A stretch of DNA of 64,000 nt from Peptoniphilus harei (GCF_900454685.1 NZ_UATM01000032.1:1364001-1428000); one strand, 5' to 3'; shown: positions 27,416-37,784, counted from the first letter of the stretch. Program-made: numbers and translations. Notes: generated from the sequence alone by a model not told the origin.

Positions 27416-28476
27416 TTTTTCATCCCTAAATTTTTTAAAGCTTGTAAATGGTTAAGATGTTCTTCACCAAATTTAACATTTTTAGGAAACCCTATTTCTT
27501 TCATTATTTCTCCCCATTTTTTCGAAACTATTATTTCCTTTTGCGTTCTTGTAATATTATTTTTTCTTTGTTTAACATTTTCAATAAATTTTTCAATTTC
27601 TTTCCTTATGGCATTCGGAAAAACATCATAAAGTATAGTTTCATATGTCAAGTTACTGTAATTTGCCAAGCTAAATTTTATTGGCTTATTTAAATAATTA
27701 ACATCAATTTGTTTTGAATCTAACACAATATTATCAGATATATTCATTCTATCCCTCCATATTACAGATCCAAAGGTATCTTCAAGATCTAATCTTCCAC
27801 TTTTATAAAAAAAAGTAATTTTATGAAGAAGATGCATATGGTTATTCCCATCCACATCAGAAACCTCATTATGAATTTGTAAGTTTACATCCAATTGCCC
27901 ATTTGACAAAACAACACGATTAAAAGGGTATCTTTTCTCTGTTAACGTTGGAATTATATTAAAACTTCTAAGAAGAGGTAATGCTTCGTTCAGAATACCT
28001 ATCAAAGAATAAAGAAGTTGCGAAGATGTCATGATATCTACATGTTCAAGAACATCTTCTTTATTTAAATATTTTGCAGCTTCAATAAATTTTTCAATAG
28101 TTTCCAATGAATTATATAAATTCCCTACTATATAACATGAGTTGAATTCATGAGCCAACTTTAAGCAGTTCTCTATCTCCCTATAATGAATTGGATGTTC
28201 CTGTATCACATGAATTCCTTTTTTTAAGAGACTCTCTGACAATTCAGTTCCCTTACCTCCCAATACAGAAGATTTAATTATAACAAATGCAATATCTATA
28301 TTTCCTGGAATAGAATCTACATCAACATATAGTGGAACATTATGTTCTTCTGCACACCTCTTAGAACGACTACTTCCAAAAGCTAATATACCTACCAATT
28401 CAATATTATTTATTTTTTTTATCGCATTTATATAGGATTGACCAAAAGTTGTTCCACAAACTATCGCTTTCATCAT
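27412..28476 (-). CDS. Thiazolinyl imide reductase (Irp3/PchG family)
   Basis: 354-residue NADPH-dependent reductase paralogous to the one at 22.4-23.5 kb: MKAIVCGTTFGQSYINAI, GILAFGSSRSKRCAEEH, VIIKSSVLGGKGTELSE, GIHVIQEHPIHYRE (the last close to the Irp3 motif). GAGAGAGGAA precedes ATGATG. It directly follows the HMWP2-like NRPS, as irp3 accompanies irp1/irp2, and probably reduces one of the first two thiazolines. Two intact reductases plus a degenerate third imply more than one reduction target. Confidence 0.87.
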   Translation of the reverse strand: MMKAIVCGTTFGQSYINAIKKINNIELVGILAFGSSRSKRCAEEHNVPLYVDVDSIPGNIDIAFVIIKSSVLGGKGTELSESLLKKGIHVIQEHPIHYREIENCLKLAHEFNSCYIVGNLYNSLETIEKFIEAAKYLNKEDVLEHVDIMTSSQLLYSLIGILNEALPLLRSFNIIPTLTEKRYPFNRVVLSNGQLDVNLQIHNEVSDVDGNNHMHLLHKITFFYKSGRLDLEDTFGSVIWRDRMNISDNIVLDSKQIDVNYLNKPIKFSLANYSNLTYETILYDVFPNAIRKEIEKFIENVKQRKNNITRTQKEIIVSKKWGEIMKEIGFPKNVKFGEEHLNHLQALKNLGMKK

Positions 28477-28498
28477 AATGTTCCTCTCTCCAAATACA

Positions 28499-31195
28499 TC
28501 ATTTCAAAAAATCCATCAACTTTATTACCAAATTTTCAATATATGGAGTTTCCATAAATTCCCCTAATTCTAAATGAAAACCATATCGTTCCATTAATGT
28601 ATTAGATAGTTGTATCATATTTAAAGAATTCCCTCCTAGTTTAAAGAAGTTATCTTCTTTTTTTATTTCTTCAATTTTTAAAATTTCTTTCCAAATTTCT
28701 GATATAGAATAAAGTAGCTCAGTGTTCAATTTATCTTCTGTTTTCTTGTTTGATTTATGAATATCTTCATCAGGTTCATTATTTTGATAAACTGATAAGT
28801 CTTCTCTAATACATACATTATTTTCAGTATCTTTATTTTCCTTATAATTAATTTTAGTGGAAAACGCATTGGTATTATTTATTATAGTATCCAATAAGTT
28901 TCCATAAGACTCAAACATCCTATCTAGCAACTGTGCCGTAAATATTTCATCAATGGAATCCCAAATTATTTTTAATTTGCCGTCCATTTCCATAACTTGA
29001 TGATCAAGCCAAACTTGTGGTGTTTGAGAAATACTATATACAAGTTCTCCTAGCCAAGCATCTTTCCTGCCTTCAGACAAACCTAATCCACTTGTAAATA
29101 CTATAGGCATTAAAGAATATCTATTGTTAGAGTGTTTATTTCTTAATTCTCTTCCAAATTCTACAGCACTATATGAATTGTGTTTTGTATCTTCTAATAA
29201 TTGTTTTTGCAACATTTTGGATTTTTCTAGCAATGAATCGCTAGTACAATTTTTTACTTCAAGAAATGTTAGGTTAGTAAAATCTCCTATGATTTTATTT
29301 ATATCCGGATGAATTTGTTCCTTGTTAAACTGTGTAATATTTAATACAAATTCATCATTTAATGAATATTTCCTAATTATTTCAGAAAATAATGTTATTA
29401 ATAAAATTGTCAATGTTATGTTATTTTCTCTTGCGATTCCTTTTAATTTATTCAATCCATAAGAATCAATGATTTTTTCTCTTCTATTAAAAGTTTGTTC
29501 TTCTATATCACTTTCTAACTTTGCTATTTCAAATTTAGGGGCTTCCAAAAATCCATTCAATCTATTCAGCCAATATTTTTTATCAACCTGATATTTAGAT
29601 GTGTTTTTTACTTTTCTAATTTCTAAAACATAATCTCTAAATGAAACATCTGGTAATTCCTTATAAAAATTTTCTTCATTATATCTTAATTTCAATTCAT
29701 CTAGAATGTAGAACATACTCCAACCGTCTAAAATAATATTATCTAAACTAATGTGGAGTCTGGATTTAATTTCATCTAAAATGCTAAGTTTGAAATTAAA
29801 TATAGGCCATTTATCTATCTTTAATATTTCGTGAGACATAATATCTCTAGTCAATTTTAAAGCTTCCTCTTGTTCAACCTTATTAAGACATGATAAGTTA
29901 TTAATATCTAACATAAATGGTGGAACTTTTTCCAATATCTGTTGTGTTCCATTGTTTAAAATTATCGCCCTTAACATAGAATGATACTTAATCATATCAT
30001 TTATTATCTTTTGAAGTTTATTAGGCTCAATATTCAAACAATCTAATTCGAAGTAACAATGTGTTGCTACTGAACCTAAAGAATACATTTTGTTTCTTCC
30101 TATCCAATATGCAAATTGCACATCCGTTAATGGAAATGGCTCATTTATATTTTCAACATCAGGTATAATTTTTTGAAATGATAAATTTCTCTTTTTGTCA
30201 ATTTTTTTAATATACTCTGAAAGTTCTCTCAAAACAGGATATTTGAAGATGTCTCCAATTGATATTTGTACACACAATTCTTTCTGTACTTCGGAAACAA
30301 TTTTCGTCGCTGTAAGAGAATCTCCTCCTAATTGAAAATAATTAGAAGTCGATAATACATTCATATCATTTAAAATTTCTTTATAAATATTGACTAATTT
30401 CCTTGTAATTTCATCATACTTTTCTGTTTCATTTTTACCTTCAATACTTTTGCTATCATAACCAGAATCTTGATTATCATGTCCTTCTATCAATTTCCTT
30501 AATTCTTTTCTATCAATTTTACCATTTTTATTTAAAGGCATTTCTCCTACTATTACAAATTCAAATGGAATCATGTATTCAGGAAGCTTGTTCTTTAAAA
30601 ATTTAATTAATTCATCTTGTTCAACATCTATTTTGTTATTTTTAAGAACATATATCATACTTCCCATTTTGTTAATTTCAGTCTCATTAGATAAATACTC
30701 AATTTTATATTTACAATTTTCACTTGCATTTTTAATGTTTTTAATATTTGGAATAATTTTTCCATTACGCTCTAACAAATCAAAATCAATAAAACCACGT
30801 TCTAATACAGATGCACTAATTTCTGGTAATAATAATTCATCATTTATTTCAGTTCCAATCACAACGCCCATAGGAGATAATATGGTTTTTATATTACGCA
30901 ACATATCTGAAATATTATGAGAACGATGTAGCGAATTATATAATATGACAATATCAAATTTTTCCGTTTTAAAATTTTCCAAATACTTACTTGAAGAATT
31001 TATTTTTATAAACTCGAAACAAGTATATTTATTTTTTATGCCTTCAAACTCATTTGAAAAATATAGCGAAGTGTCGGTATAAACATATTTTTCGATTTTA
31101 TCTTCAAAGTTTGTAATTATCTCTTCTGTTAATTCGCTATTTCTTCCACCTATTTCTAAAATCTTAAGCTTTTTATTTTTGCCATCAAATACCAT
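28499..31195 (-). CDS. NRPS, HMWP2-like C-terminal part: MT end-A end-PCP-Cy-PCP
   Basis: Continuation of the gene at 31.2-34.7 kb. Residues 1-190 are the inserted MT domain, with motif I degenerate (KILEIGGRNSEL) and probably inactive. About 200-240 is the end of the A domain with the A10 lysine (PLNKNGKIDRKEL). About 290 is PCP1 (YFQLGGDSLTATKI). About 345-790 is Cy2 (DNIILDGWS). About 840-898 is PCP2 (FFKLGGNSLNMIQ). The ATG at 31195 has no good ribosome site, and in frame the sequence opens back to NELIEIIKMVFDG. It joins the upstream ORF if a duplicated TA at about 31218-31223 is removed, giving about 2,056 residues, close to HMWP2 (about 2,035). Confidence 0.85.
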   Translation of the reverse strand: MVFDGKNKKLKILEIGGRNSELTEEIITNFEDKIEKYVYTDTSLYFSNEFEGIKNKYTCFEFIKINSSSKYLENFKTEKFDIVILYNSLHRSHNISDMLRNIKTILSPMGVVIGTEINDELLLPEISASVLERGFIDFDLLERNGKIIPNIKNIKNASENCKYKIEYLSNETEINKMGSMIYVLKNNKIDVEQDELIKFLKNKLPEYMIPFEFVIVGEMPLNKNGKIDRKELRKLIEGHDNQDSGYDSKSIEGKNETEKYDEITRKLVNIYKEILNDMNVLSTSNYFQLGGDSLTATKIVSEVQKELCVQISIGDIFKYPVLRELSEYIKKIDKKRNLSFQKIIPDVENINEPFPLTDVQFAYWIGRNKMYSLGSVATHCYFELDCLNIEPNKLQKIINDMIKYHSMLRAIILNNGTQQILEKVPPFMLDINNLSCLNKVEQEEALKLTRDIMSHEILKIDKWPIFNFKLSILDEIKSRLHISLDNIILDGWSMFYILDELKLRYNEENFYKELPDVSFRDYVLEIRKVKNTSKYQVDKKYWLNRLNGFLEAPKFEIAKLESDIEEQTFNRREKIIDSYGLNKLKGIARENNITLTILLITLFSEIIRKYSLNDEFVLNITQFNKEQIHPDINKIIGDFTNLTFLEVKNCTSDSLLEKSKMLQKQLLEDTKHNSYSAVEFGRELRNKHSNNRYSLMPIVFTSGLGLSEGRKDAWLGELVYSISQTPQVWLDHQVMEMDGKLKIIWDSIDEIFTAQLLDRMFESYGNLLDTIINNTNAFSTKINYKENKDTENNVCIREDLSVYQNNEPDEDIHKSNKKTEDKLNTELLYSISEIWKEILKIEEIKKEDNFFKLGGNSLNMIQLSNTLMERYGFHLELGEFMETPYIENLVIKLMDFLK

Positions 31196-31218
31196 CTTTA
31201 TAATTTCAATAAGTTCAT

Positions 31219-34200
31219 TTATATTTTCTTATAATTTTTCAGTTTTTTCAAAAGTCTGGAAGGACTAAGTTTAGATTCAGAAGCATAAAACACATCAACA
31301 GCTTGTTTCTTACCCTGTATAATATCTACCACATTATTTTTGAAATTATCTAGGTTGACTGTTGTGTCTAATGCTATATCTATTTTTTTAAATAAATAAA
31401 TACCATCTTCTAAACTTATCATACTATGCTCTTGCAATAATAATAGCCATCTTTTTACGAGCAATTCGTATCCTATATCTATTTCTCCAAATTTCATTAT
31501 TTCATCAAAAGAATACCTTTTTCCTTGACTAATACCCAAATCCATGAAAATAGAAAATATCAAACCTAAAACCATATTATTTTCACTATTTAGATACTCA
31601 TCATAATCAATGTATTCAGATTTCAGTTTATTTATTTTTTCATTACTACTTAATCTAGTTAATGCATGATCCTTACTCTCATTACTTTCAATAAATGCGA
31701 CCAATTGATTATTAGTGCCTATCTTAATAACATCAACAACAGCTTTATTAATTTTAGGATTTCCAATTAAAGCATCTTCAATTTCTCCAAGTTCTATTCG
31801 ATGCCCTTTAACTTTTACCTGATTATCAAGCCTTCCTAAAAATTCAATAGTTCCATCATTCCATGTTCTTCCAGCATCTCCAGTTCTATACCATTTAACT
31901 CCATCCGATTCTACAAATTTCTTTTCTGTTAATTCCTTATCTCCCCTATATCCCTTTGCAACACCAACCCCACCAATTAACAATTCTCCTTTAACATAGT
32001 TAGGACATATTCTTCCTAAACCATCAACTACTCTATAGACTTGATTCTTTAACGCTTTTCCATACGGAATAGAAATCCAATTTTCAGGTATTTCTTTTGA
32101 AATATTGATATAGTTTGACCATATGGATGCCTCCGTTGCTCCTCCCATTCCAACTACAAGAGAATTTTTGCTTCTGTTATAAAATCTTTTAGGTAATGTT
32201 GTTGCAATCCAGTCTCCAGAAAGAAAAACTAATCTCAATGGAATAGAAACATCTTTACCCTCTGCCATAGTTACTAGCATATCAAAAAGAATTGGCACCG
32301 AATTCCACATTGTTACTTCATATTTTTCAATAAGTTTTAACCAAAGTTCCGGATCTTTGAAATTATTATCATCTAAAGTAATGATGGTTCCTCCAGCCGA
32401 TAATATTCCAAAAATATCATAAACTGATAAATCAAAATCAATTGCTGATACCATTATTACGCTATCATTGGCATTTACTTCATATCTTTCATTTAAGTCA
32501 TTGATTGTATTAACAGCACTATTGTGTGCAATTTCCACACCTTTAGGAATTCCCGTCGTTCCTGATGTCATAATTACATAGGCTGTATCAAACGGACTAA
32601 TATTGACAGGTTTTTCAATTATACTTTGAATAGTTGATTGATCTATATCAACAAATGTGATATCTGTATCATCTAAATTAAAATCCCTTATTGTATTTTT
32701 ATTGGATAAGACATGTTTTATTCCTATCTGTTCATATATTTTCCTTCTTCTTTCGTTGGGTTGATTAATACCGATAGGAACATATGCTGCGCCGGCAAAT
32801 AAAATTCCTAAAATACCAACTATTTGACTATATCCCCTTGGCAATGTTATTCCCACGTAGTCATTCTTTTTTACTCCAAAAGAAATTAAATTTGTTGCAA
32901 TAATTAACGCCTTTTTGTATAAATCTCCATAAGTTAATTCAATACCGGATTGTGCATCCACAATAGCAACTTTTTCCGGGTTTACTTTAATCCTATCAAG
33001 AAATTCTGTATAGAGAGTTTGTTTAGGGTAACTCATAGGCAAAATATTTTTTAATTCTTTTTCTCTATCTTCAATCTGATTCAACGGAAGAATTTCAGGC
33101 AATCTATACCAATTTTCATTATCACTTAATGATTGTAATAAAGTGTATAAAGAGTCGAACATATCATCAATCATTCCATCTGGATATAATTCATCAACCA
33201 CATCCCAGCATAATACAATCTCATCATCTACTAAATAAGTTTGAAAATCGAGCCAAACTTGTGGAGTTTGTGATACCATATAGTTTATTTTCCCGAATAT
33301 TTTTCTTGTTTCCTGAGTCTCTAAAGGATAATCTATATTACAAGCAAACACCACAGGTGCAATATTGATAGTTTTTCCAACTTCTTTATAAACATCTCTT
33401 TGTACCTGCACTCCAGAGTATGAGCTGTGAGAGGCATTTTCTAAAAATGTGCCAGATATAGTTTTCACTCTATCTAAAAATTTTTCATTCTTTCTTTCAC
33501 ACTCAACTAATAGAAGATTAGTAAAATCTGCAACCATTCTTTTAACACTATTATCATTTACATCTCTATTGAATAATGGCACATTGATCACAAATTTTTC
33601 TTGATTTGTCCATCTTTCAATAATCATTGAATATGCTGATAACAGAACCATTGATGGGGTAACTTTATTTTTATATGCATTTTCTTTAATCTTAATCCAG
33701 TTTTCTTTGCTAATAATTTTCTTTCTTCTTGAAAAAACCACTTTTTCAATCATTTCCGGTTTTTTGTTAATGGGTAAGTTAGGTGCCTCTAAAGGAAAAC
33801 TGGATTCAATTTTTTTCTTCCAGAATTCCTTATCTTTTTTGTATATTTCGTCATCTATTTTTCGTTCCTCCAGATAATTTTTAAAAGTATAATTGCTATC
33901 TATTGAAACTTTATCTTCTCCGCAGTACAGCTCTACAAGTCTACTCATTATAATGCCTATGCTCATTATATCTGCAACTAGAATATCAATATCTAAAAAT
34001 ATTCTATGTTTTTTATCCTTTAGTAACGCAATGCTAAGGCTAGCTACTTCTCCAACTTCTATATCAAATTTTCTATGAGACATTTCTTTTCTCATTTCCA
34101 ATAGTTTTATGTCTGCATCTTCTTCAGATAGTGAAGTATAATTAAAAATTTTAACTTCTTTTGAGTATGGTTCTTCCATAATTTGCTGAGTACCATTACG

Positions 34201-34671
34201 GTTAAATTTTGCTCTAAGCATTGGATTTTCCATTTGTAAACAGTTCCAAGCAGCAGTTAATTTATCTGTTACAATCTCTTGTCCATCAATTTCTAAGTAT
34301 GCGTGACACCCAACACCACCTAGAACCTGATCTTCTTCTCTCCCTACAAAATAAGCATACTGTACATCCGTTAAAGGGAACTCTTCCGAAATATTCTTTT
34401 CTCTTGATTCAGTCTTTTTATCAATATTTTTAATATTTGCTTTTTCAATAAGTCTAATCCAATCTTCAAGTGTAGGATTTTCCATTAGTTTTGCAAACGA
34501 TAATTTTATCCCTAATTTTTTAAGCTCTGAAACTATTTGCATGATTTGGATAGAGCCTAAACCCTTTTCAATCAAATTGTCTTTTCCTGAAGGTTTAAAT
34601 CCATCTAAGTTTGCTTGTAACACTTCATCAAGAAGTCGTACTGCCTGTTGTCTAGTTTGATATGTTTCCAT
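31219..34671 (-). CDS. NRPS, HMWP2-like N-terminal part: ArCP-Cy-A-MT start
   Basis: Residues 1-80: aryl carrier domain, phosphopantetheine Ser40 in EKGLGSIQIMQ. About 95-530: Cy1, motif DILVADIMS, with VSQTPQVWLDFQ. About 550-1000: adenylation domain (A3 VIMTSGTTGIPKGVE, A4 FDLSVYDIFG, A5 GGATEASIWSN, A7 YRTGDAGR, A8 VKVKGHRIELGE). The visible pocket residues fit cysteine. From about 1030 the inserted MT region begins, and the frame stops at 31219 in LKNYKKI. It receives the aryl group from the AMP ligase next door and builds the first aryl-thiazoline. Strong AAGGAGG start. Confidence 0.9.
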   Translation of the reverse strand: METYQTRQQAVRLLDEVLQANLDGFKPSGKDNLIEKGLGSIQIMQIVSELKKLGIKLSFAKLMENPTLEDWIRLIEKANIKNIDKKTESREKNISEEFPLTDVQYAYFVGREEDQVLGGVGCHAYLEIDGQEIVTDKLTAAWNCLQMENPMLRAKFNRNGTQQIMEEPYSKEVKIFNYTSLSEEDADIKLLEMRKEMSHRKFDIEVGEVASLSIALLKDKKHRIFLDIDILVADIMSIGIIMSRLVELYCGEDKVSIDSNYTFKNYLEERKIDDEIYKKDKEFWKKKIESSFPLEAPNLPINKKPEMIEKVVFSRRKKIISKENWIKIKENAYKNKVTPSMVLLSAYSMIIERWTNQEKFVINVPLFNRDVNDNSVKRMVADFTNLLLVECERKNEKFLDRVKTISGTFLENASHSSYSGVQVQRDVYKEVGKTINIAPVVFACNIDYPLETQETRKIFGKINYMVSQTPQVWLDFQTYLVDDEIVLCWDVVDELYPDGMIDDMFDSLYTLLQSLSDNENWYRLPEILPLNQIEDREKELKNILPMSYPKQTLYTEFLDRIKVNPEKVAIVDAQSGIELTYGDLYKKALIIATNLISFGVKKNDYVGITLPRGYSQIVGILGILFAGAAYVPIGINQPNERRRKIYEQIGIKHVLSNKNTIRDFNLDDTDITFVDIDQSTIQSIIEKPVNISPFDTAYVIMTSGTTGIPKGVEIAHNSAVNTINDLNERYEVNANDSVIMVSAIDFDLSVYDIFGILSAGGTIITLDDNNFKDPELWLKLIEKYEVTMWNSVPILFDMLVTMAEGKDVSIPLRLVFLSGDWIATTLPKRFYNRSKNSLVVGMGGATEASIWSNYINISKEIPENWISIPYGKALKNQVYRVVDGLGRICPNYVKGELLIGGVGVAKGYRGDKELTEKKFVESDGVKWYRTGDAGRTWNDGTIEFLGRLDNQVKVKGHRIELGEIEDALIGNPKINKAVVDVIKIGTNNQLVAFIESNESKDHALTRLSSNEKINKLKSEYIDYDEYLNSENNMVLGLIFSIFMDLGISQGKRYSFDEIMKFGEIDIGYELLVKRWLLLLQEHSMISLEDGIYLFKKIDIALDTTVNLDNFKNNVVDIIQGKKQAVDVFYASESKLSPSRLLKKLKNYKKI

Positions 34672-34687
34672 ATTGTAGCCTCCTTAT

Positions 34688-36277
34688 CTATTTAATCATT
34701 AGTTGTTTTAATTTACTTTTATCTACCTTTCCAACGCTTGTTAATGGCCATTGATCAACATACTGTACTTCATCCGGTAACTTAAAAGAAGCAAGTCCTC
34801 TTTCTACCAAGTAATTCCTTATATCTCTAAGTGTAAGAACAGCACTTCCCTTCAAAATAAATACACCTATTTTTTCTCCAAGCGTCTCATCGGGTATGCC
34901 AACAATTTGCACTTCTCTAATATTCTTATTTGTAAGCAAAATATTTTCCAACTCAGAAGGAACTATTTTTTCTCCAGCACGATTTATCATCTCCAACACA
35001 CGACCAACAATTTTATAATTGTCTCCATATAACTTAGCGGCTCTATCTCCTGTTCTTAAAAAACATTCTTCTGTAAACTGAGTATCATTTAGTTTTGATG
35101 AATCATAATATTCCAAAATAGTATATGGTCCCCTAACTATTAGCTCTCCAAAATCTCCATCAGGAACCTCTTTCCCGTTTTCATCAACAATACGAGCTTC
35201 GTCAAACTCACTTAACTTCTTCCCTTGAGTATGTAATCTGTCATAATCATCGTCCAAAACCCTAGAGCAAGTAATCAACGACTCACTCATGCCATACAAT
35301 TGCAATAATTTACAATTAAATTCTTCCTGAATCTTTTTTGCTAAGTTAGAATCAAGAACAGATCCACCTATCTGTATATACTTCAAACTGCTGATATCAG
35401 CATCATCATTTTTAAGATATTCTATACACATATTAGCTAAAGTAGGTACCAATGCCATAATGCTAACTTCCTGTTCCTCAATCAAAGGTATTATTTCATC
35501 AGGACTGGATACTCTACAAGTAACCACCTTACCACCTTTTGACAATGTCCCAATCATTCCCGGACAACAAAGTGCAAATTTATGGCTCATAGGTAAAGCT
35601 GCCAAATACACTGTATCTTCATTCATATCTGTTGCATTTGCCAGTTCTTTTGCTAAATATATAAATTCACAATGCCTATTAGGTATTAGTTTCGGAAAGC
35701 CTGTTGTTCCTCCTGACAATAAAAATATAGCAGTTTCCTTATAATCTAACTCTTTGGCAAATTTATTTTTTCTATTTTGTCTTAAAGCACATAATTTCTC
35801 ATATTTCTCTGTTTCGCCAATCAAATAAACTTGTATATCTTCTTTCGTATCTTCTATAATATTAGACACCATATCTTCATATGAAAATCCTAAGTACCTG
35901 TTAATTCCAATATATGCTTTTGCATTTGTTTTATTTAAAATTCCCTTAACTTCAGAATATCTATGACCCATCAAGATAATTACAGGAATCACTCCTATAC
36001 TCATCATTGCAAATAAAATTATAATGAATTCTTTACTATTAGGAAGTTGAAATAATACTTTATCTCCCTTACAGAATCCTTGATTTAAAAGTCCATTAGC
36101 ATAACAATCCACTTCATCTTTAAGTTGTCTATATGTCAATTCTTCATTTTCATCTACAACTGCTACTCTATCGGCGTATGTATTTGACCACATTTTCAAA
36201 TGTTCGCCAACAGTTAGATGCTCCCAAACATCTTTATCATAAAAGTTGATTAATTGTCTCTTAATCTCTAAATTCAT
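34688..36277 (-). CDS. Aryl-AMP ligase (salicylate/DHB type, DhbE/YbtE family)
   Basis: 529 residues. Activates an aryl acid with ATP and loads the ArCP of the adjacent NRPS. Motifs: LLSGGTTGFPKLIP (P-loop), LQLYGMSESL, FLRTGDRA, VGRVLEMINRAGEKIVPSE and the C-terminal lysine LTSVGKVDKSKL. In the pocket segment DhbE has HNYPLSS; here it is HKFALCC. Cys at the last position resembles salicylate-specific enzymes, but Lys replaces the Asn that contacts the substrate, so the aryl acid may be unusual. No salicylate synthase gene is present in the window. Confidence 0.9.
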   Translation of the reverse strand: MNLEIKRQLINFYDKDVWEHLTVGEHLKMWSNTYADRVAVVDENEELTYRQLKDEVDCYANGLLNQGFCKGDKVLFQLPNSKEFIIILFAMMSIGVIPVIILMGHRYSEVKGILNKTNAKAYIGINRYLGFSYEDMVSNIIEDTKEDIQVYLIGETEKYEKLCALRQNRKNKFAKELDYKETAIFLLSGGTTGFPKLIPNRHCEFIYLAKELANATDMNEDTVYLAALPMSHKFALCCPGMIGTLSKGGKVVTCRVSSPDEIIPLIEEQEVSIMALVPTLANMCIEYLKNDDADISSLKYIQIGGSVLDSNLAKKIQEEFNCKLLQLYGMSESLITCSRVLDDDYDRLHTQGKKLSEFDEARIVDENGKEVPDGDFGELIVRGPYTILEYYDSSKLNDTQFTEECFLRTGDRAAKLYGDNYKIVGRVLEMINRAGEKIVPSELENILLTNKNIREVQIVGIPDETLGEKIGVFILKGSAVLTLRDIRNYLVERGLASFKLPDEVQYVDQWPLTSVGKVDKSKLKQLMIK

Positions 36278-36295
36278 AATATTTGCCCTACTTTT

Positions 36296-36970
36296 TTAAT
36301 AGCATAACGCAAAAACAAATTTTTCTTTTTCAAAAATCAAAATCTCCTTTTGAATATTATTTTCTTTATCTATAACTTTCATTACATTATTATTTTTATT
36401 AATAACATCAACTGTTTCCAAATTTTGAATTAAACCGACTCCTTTATATTTTAAATAAGCTTCTTTAGAAACCCAATATTTGTAAAAGTCTTTCAAACCT
36501 AATATTTTTTCATTGTTAATAAAAAAATTATTCTTAATTTCACTATAATCTATATTTCTTTCTATATTTTCAATATCAACTCCTATATCATTTCTTGAGA
36601 AGGCTACTATTGAAAATCCTGTGGTATGTGATATATTAAAATGTAAATTCAAATGATTTCTAATATATGGTTTATTATATTTACCGTAACGCCATCTAAT
36701 CTCTTCGCATTTTAGTTTCTCAATTTTAGAAAATAGCAAGTTTACTATTGCTTTTGTTACAGCATAATTAATTCTGTCACTTTCTTTTCTATACTTCCAC
36801 ATAATTTCAATTTGATCTTTACTTAAATATGGAATACATTCACTTATAATTCCGTAACTATTTGTCTCTACAGCAACTACTGCTATACAATCATCATGTA
36901 TAAATTGAACTACCTCATTAATGTCAAATTTTGTTAGTTCTGTAATTTTAATTATTTTTAACGTTTTCAT
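36296..36970 (-). CDS. 4'-phosphopantetheinyl transferase, Sfp type
   Basis: 224 residues. It attaches the phosphopantetheine arm to the carrier domains of this locus (ArCP, several PCPs). The Sfp signature is present: IGVDIE (Mg/CoA binding), then FYKYWVSKEAYLKYKGVGL (WxxKEAxxK), with LHFNISHTTGFSIVA upstream. The start overlaps the thioesterase gene by 23 bases, so the two are co-translated. Confidence 0.9.
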   Translation of the reverse strand: MKTLKIIKITELTKFDINEVVQFIHDDCIAVVAVETNSYGIISECIPYLSKDQIEIMWKYRKESDRINYAVTKAIVNLLFSKIEKLKCEEIRWRYGKYNKPYIRNHLNLHFNISHTTGFSIVAFSRNDIGVDIENIERNIDYSEIKNNFFINNEKILGLKDFYKYWVSKEAYLKYKGVGLIQNLETVDVINKNNNVMKVIDKENNIQKEILIFEKEKFVFALCY

Positions 36971-37706
36971 TAATATAGCTTTTTATTTCCCTTATAACCA
37001 TATCAGTAGATGTATTTACAAACATATGCTTGCCATCTATATATTTATAGACGAATTCTTTTGTTGTATAATCTTGCCATTTTTTAAGTTCTTCTAATTT
37101 CATTTCTTGATCTTTATCTCCCATAAGGCCAAGTATGGGACTTTCTAATTTTTCATGTTTTGTATCTTGATAGTCTTCGTCTATTACAAAATCTGCTCTA
37201 AGTGTCGGTAAAAAAATTGAAATCAATTCTTTATTATCTAATATCTCTTTCGGGGTTCCCTCATATCTTCTTAGCCCTTCTATAAAACCTTCGTCATCAA
37301 GGTAATAGATTGGGTTTGGTTCTTTATACACTGGAGCACGTCCACCTGAAATTATTATTCCTCTTGGATTTTCATATCTTGAATTTTTGATCTTTAAGGC
37401 TATTTCATAAACTATTTTTGTTCCCATACTATGTCCAAATAAATAGTAAGGTTTTCCAAAATCAAAATTTTCTTCCATATCATTGAATAATGTTTCAACT
37501 AAAATATTAATATCACTTATAGCTTTTTCAGAAAATCTATTTTCTCTTCCTGGATATTGAGCAACAAATATCCTTACATCTTCAAATTCATATTTCCAAT
37601 TTCTAAATGCAGATACTCCACCTCCTGCAAACGGAAATATAACAAGACTAGCTTTAATATTGTTTTCGTCTAATTCTTTATTTAGCATTTCAAAATTTTT
37701 TGACAT
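36948..37706 (-). CDS. Type II thioesterase (YbtT/GrsT-like)
   Basis: Removes mis-loaded or stalled groups from the NRPS carriers. The alpha/beta hydrolase fold has IFPFAGGGVSAFRNW near the start, the nucleophile GHSMGTK, LGLMGDKDQEM around the acid, and DGKHMFV with the catalytic His. I use the ATG at 37706 (MSKNFEML) with AAAAGGTG. The longer frame to 37739 starts at a TTG and would overlap the promoter/operator. It is the first gene of the biosynthetic operon. Confidence 0.9.
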   Translation of the reverse strand: MSKNFEMLNKELDENNIKASLVIFPFAGGGVSAFRNWKYEFEDVRIFVAQYPGRENRFSEKAISDINILVETLFNDMEENFDFGKPYYLFGHSMGTKIVYEIALKIKNSRYENPRGIIISGGRAPVYKEPNPIYYLDDEGFIEGLRRYEGTPKEILDNKELISIFLPTLRADFVIDEDYQDTKHEKLESPILGLMGDKDQEMKLEELKKWQDYTTKEFVYKYIDGKHMFVNTSTDMVIREIKSYINENVKNN

Positions 37707-37731
37707 AAATTCACCTTTTAATATATTTTTT

Positions 37732-37747
37732 GTTAGCAATAGCTAAC
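37732..37747. promoter_or_regulatory. DtxR-like operator
   Basis: GTTAGC-AATA-GCTAAC, a 6+6 palindrome overlapping the expected transcription start of the biosynthetic operon. The arms match the GTTAGC core of DtxR/IdeR-family boxes. A DtxR-like gene lies immediately upstream, so iron-dependent repression is likely. Confidence 0.7.
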
Positions 37748-37755
37748 TTTTATTC

Positions 37756-37784
37756 ATTATATACCATTTGATAACATTTATCAA
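37756..37784 (-). promoter_or_regulatory. Sigma-A promoter of the metallophore operon
   Basis: Minus strand TTGATA (37779-37784), 17-base spacer, TATAAT (37756-37761), 50 bases upstream of the thioesterase ATG. The palindromic operator lies 9 bases downstream of the -10 box. Confidence 0.8.
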
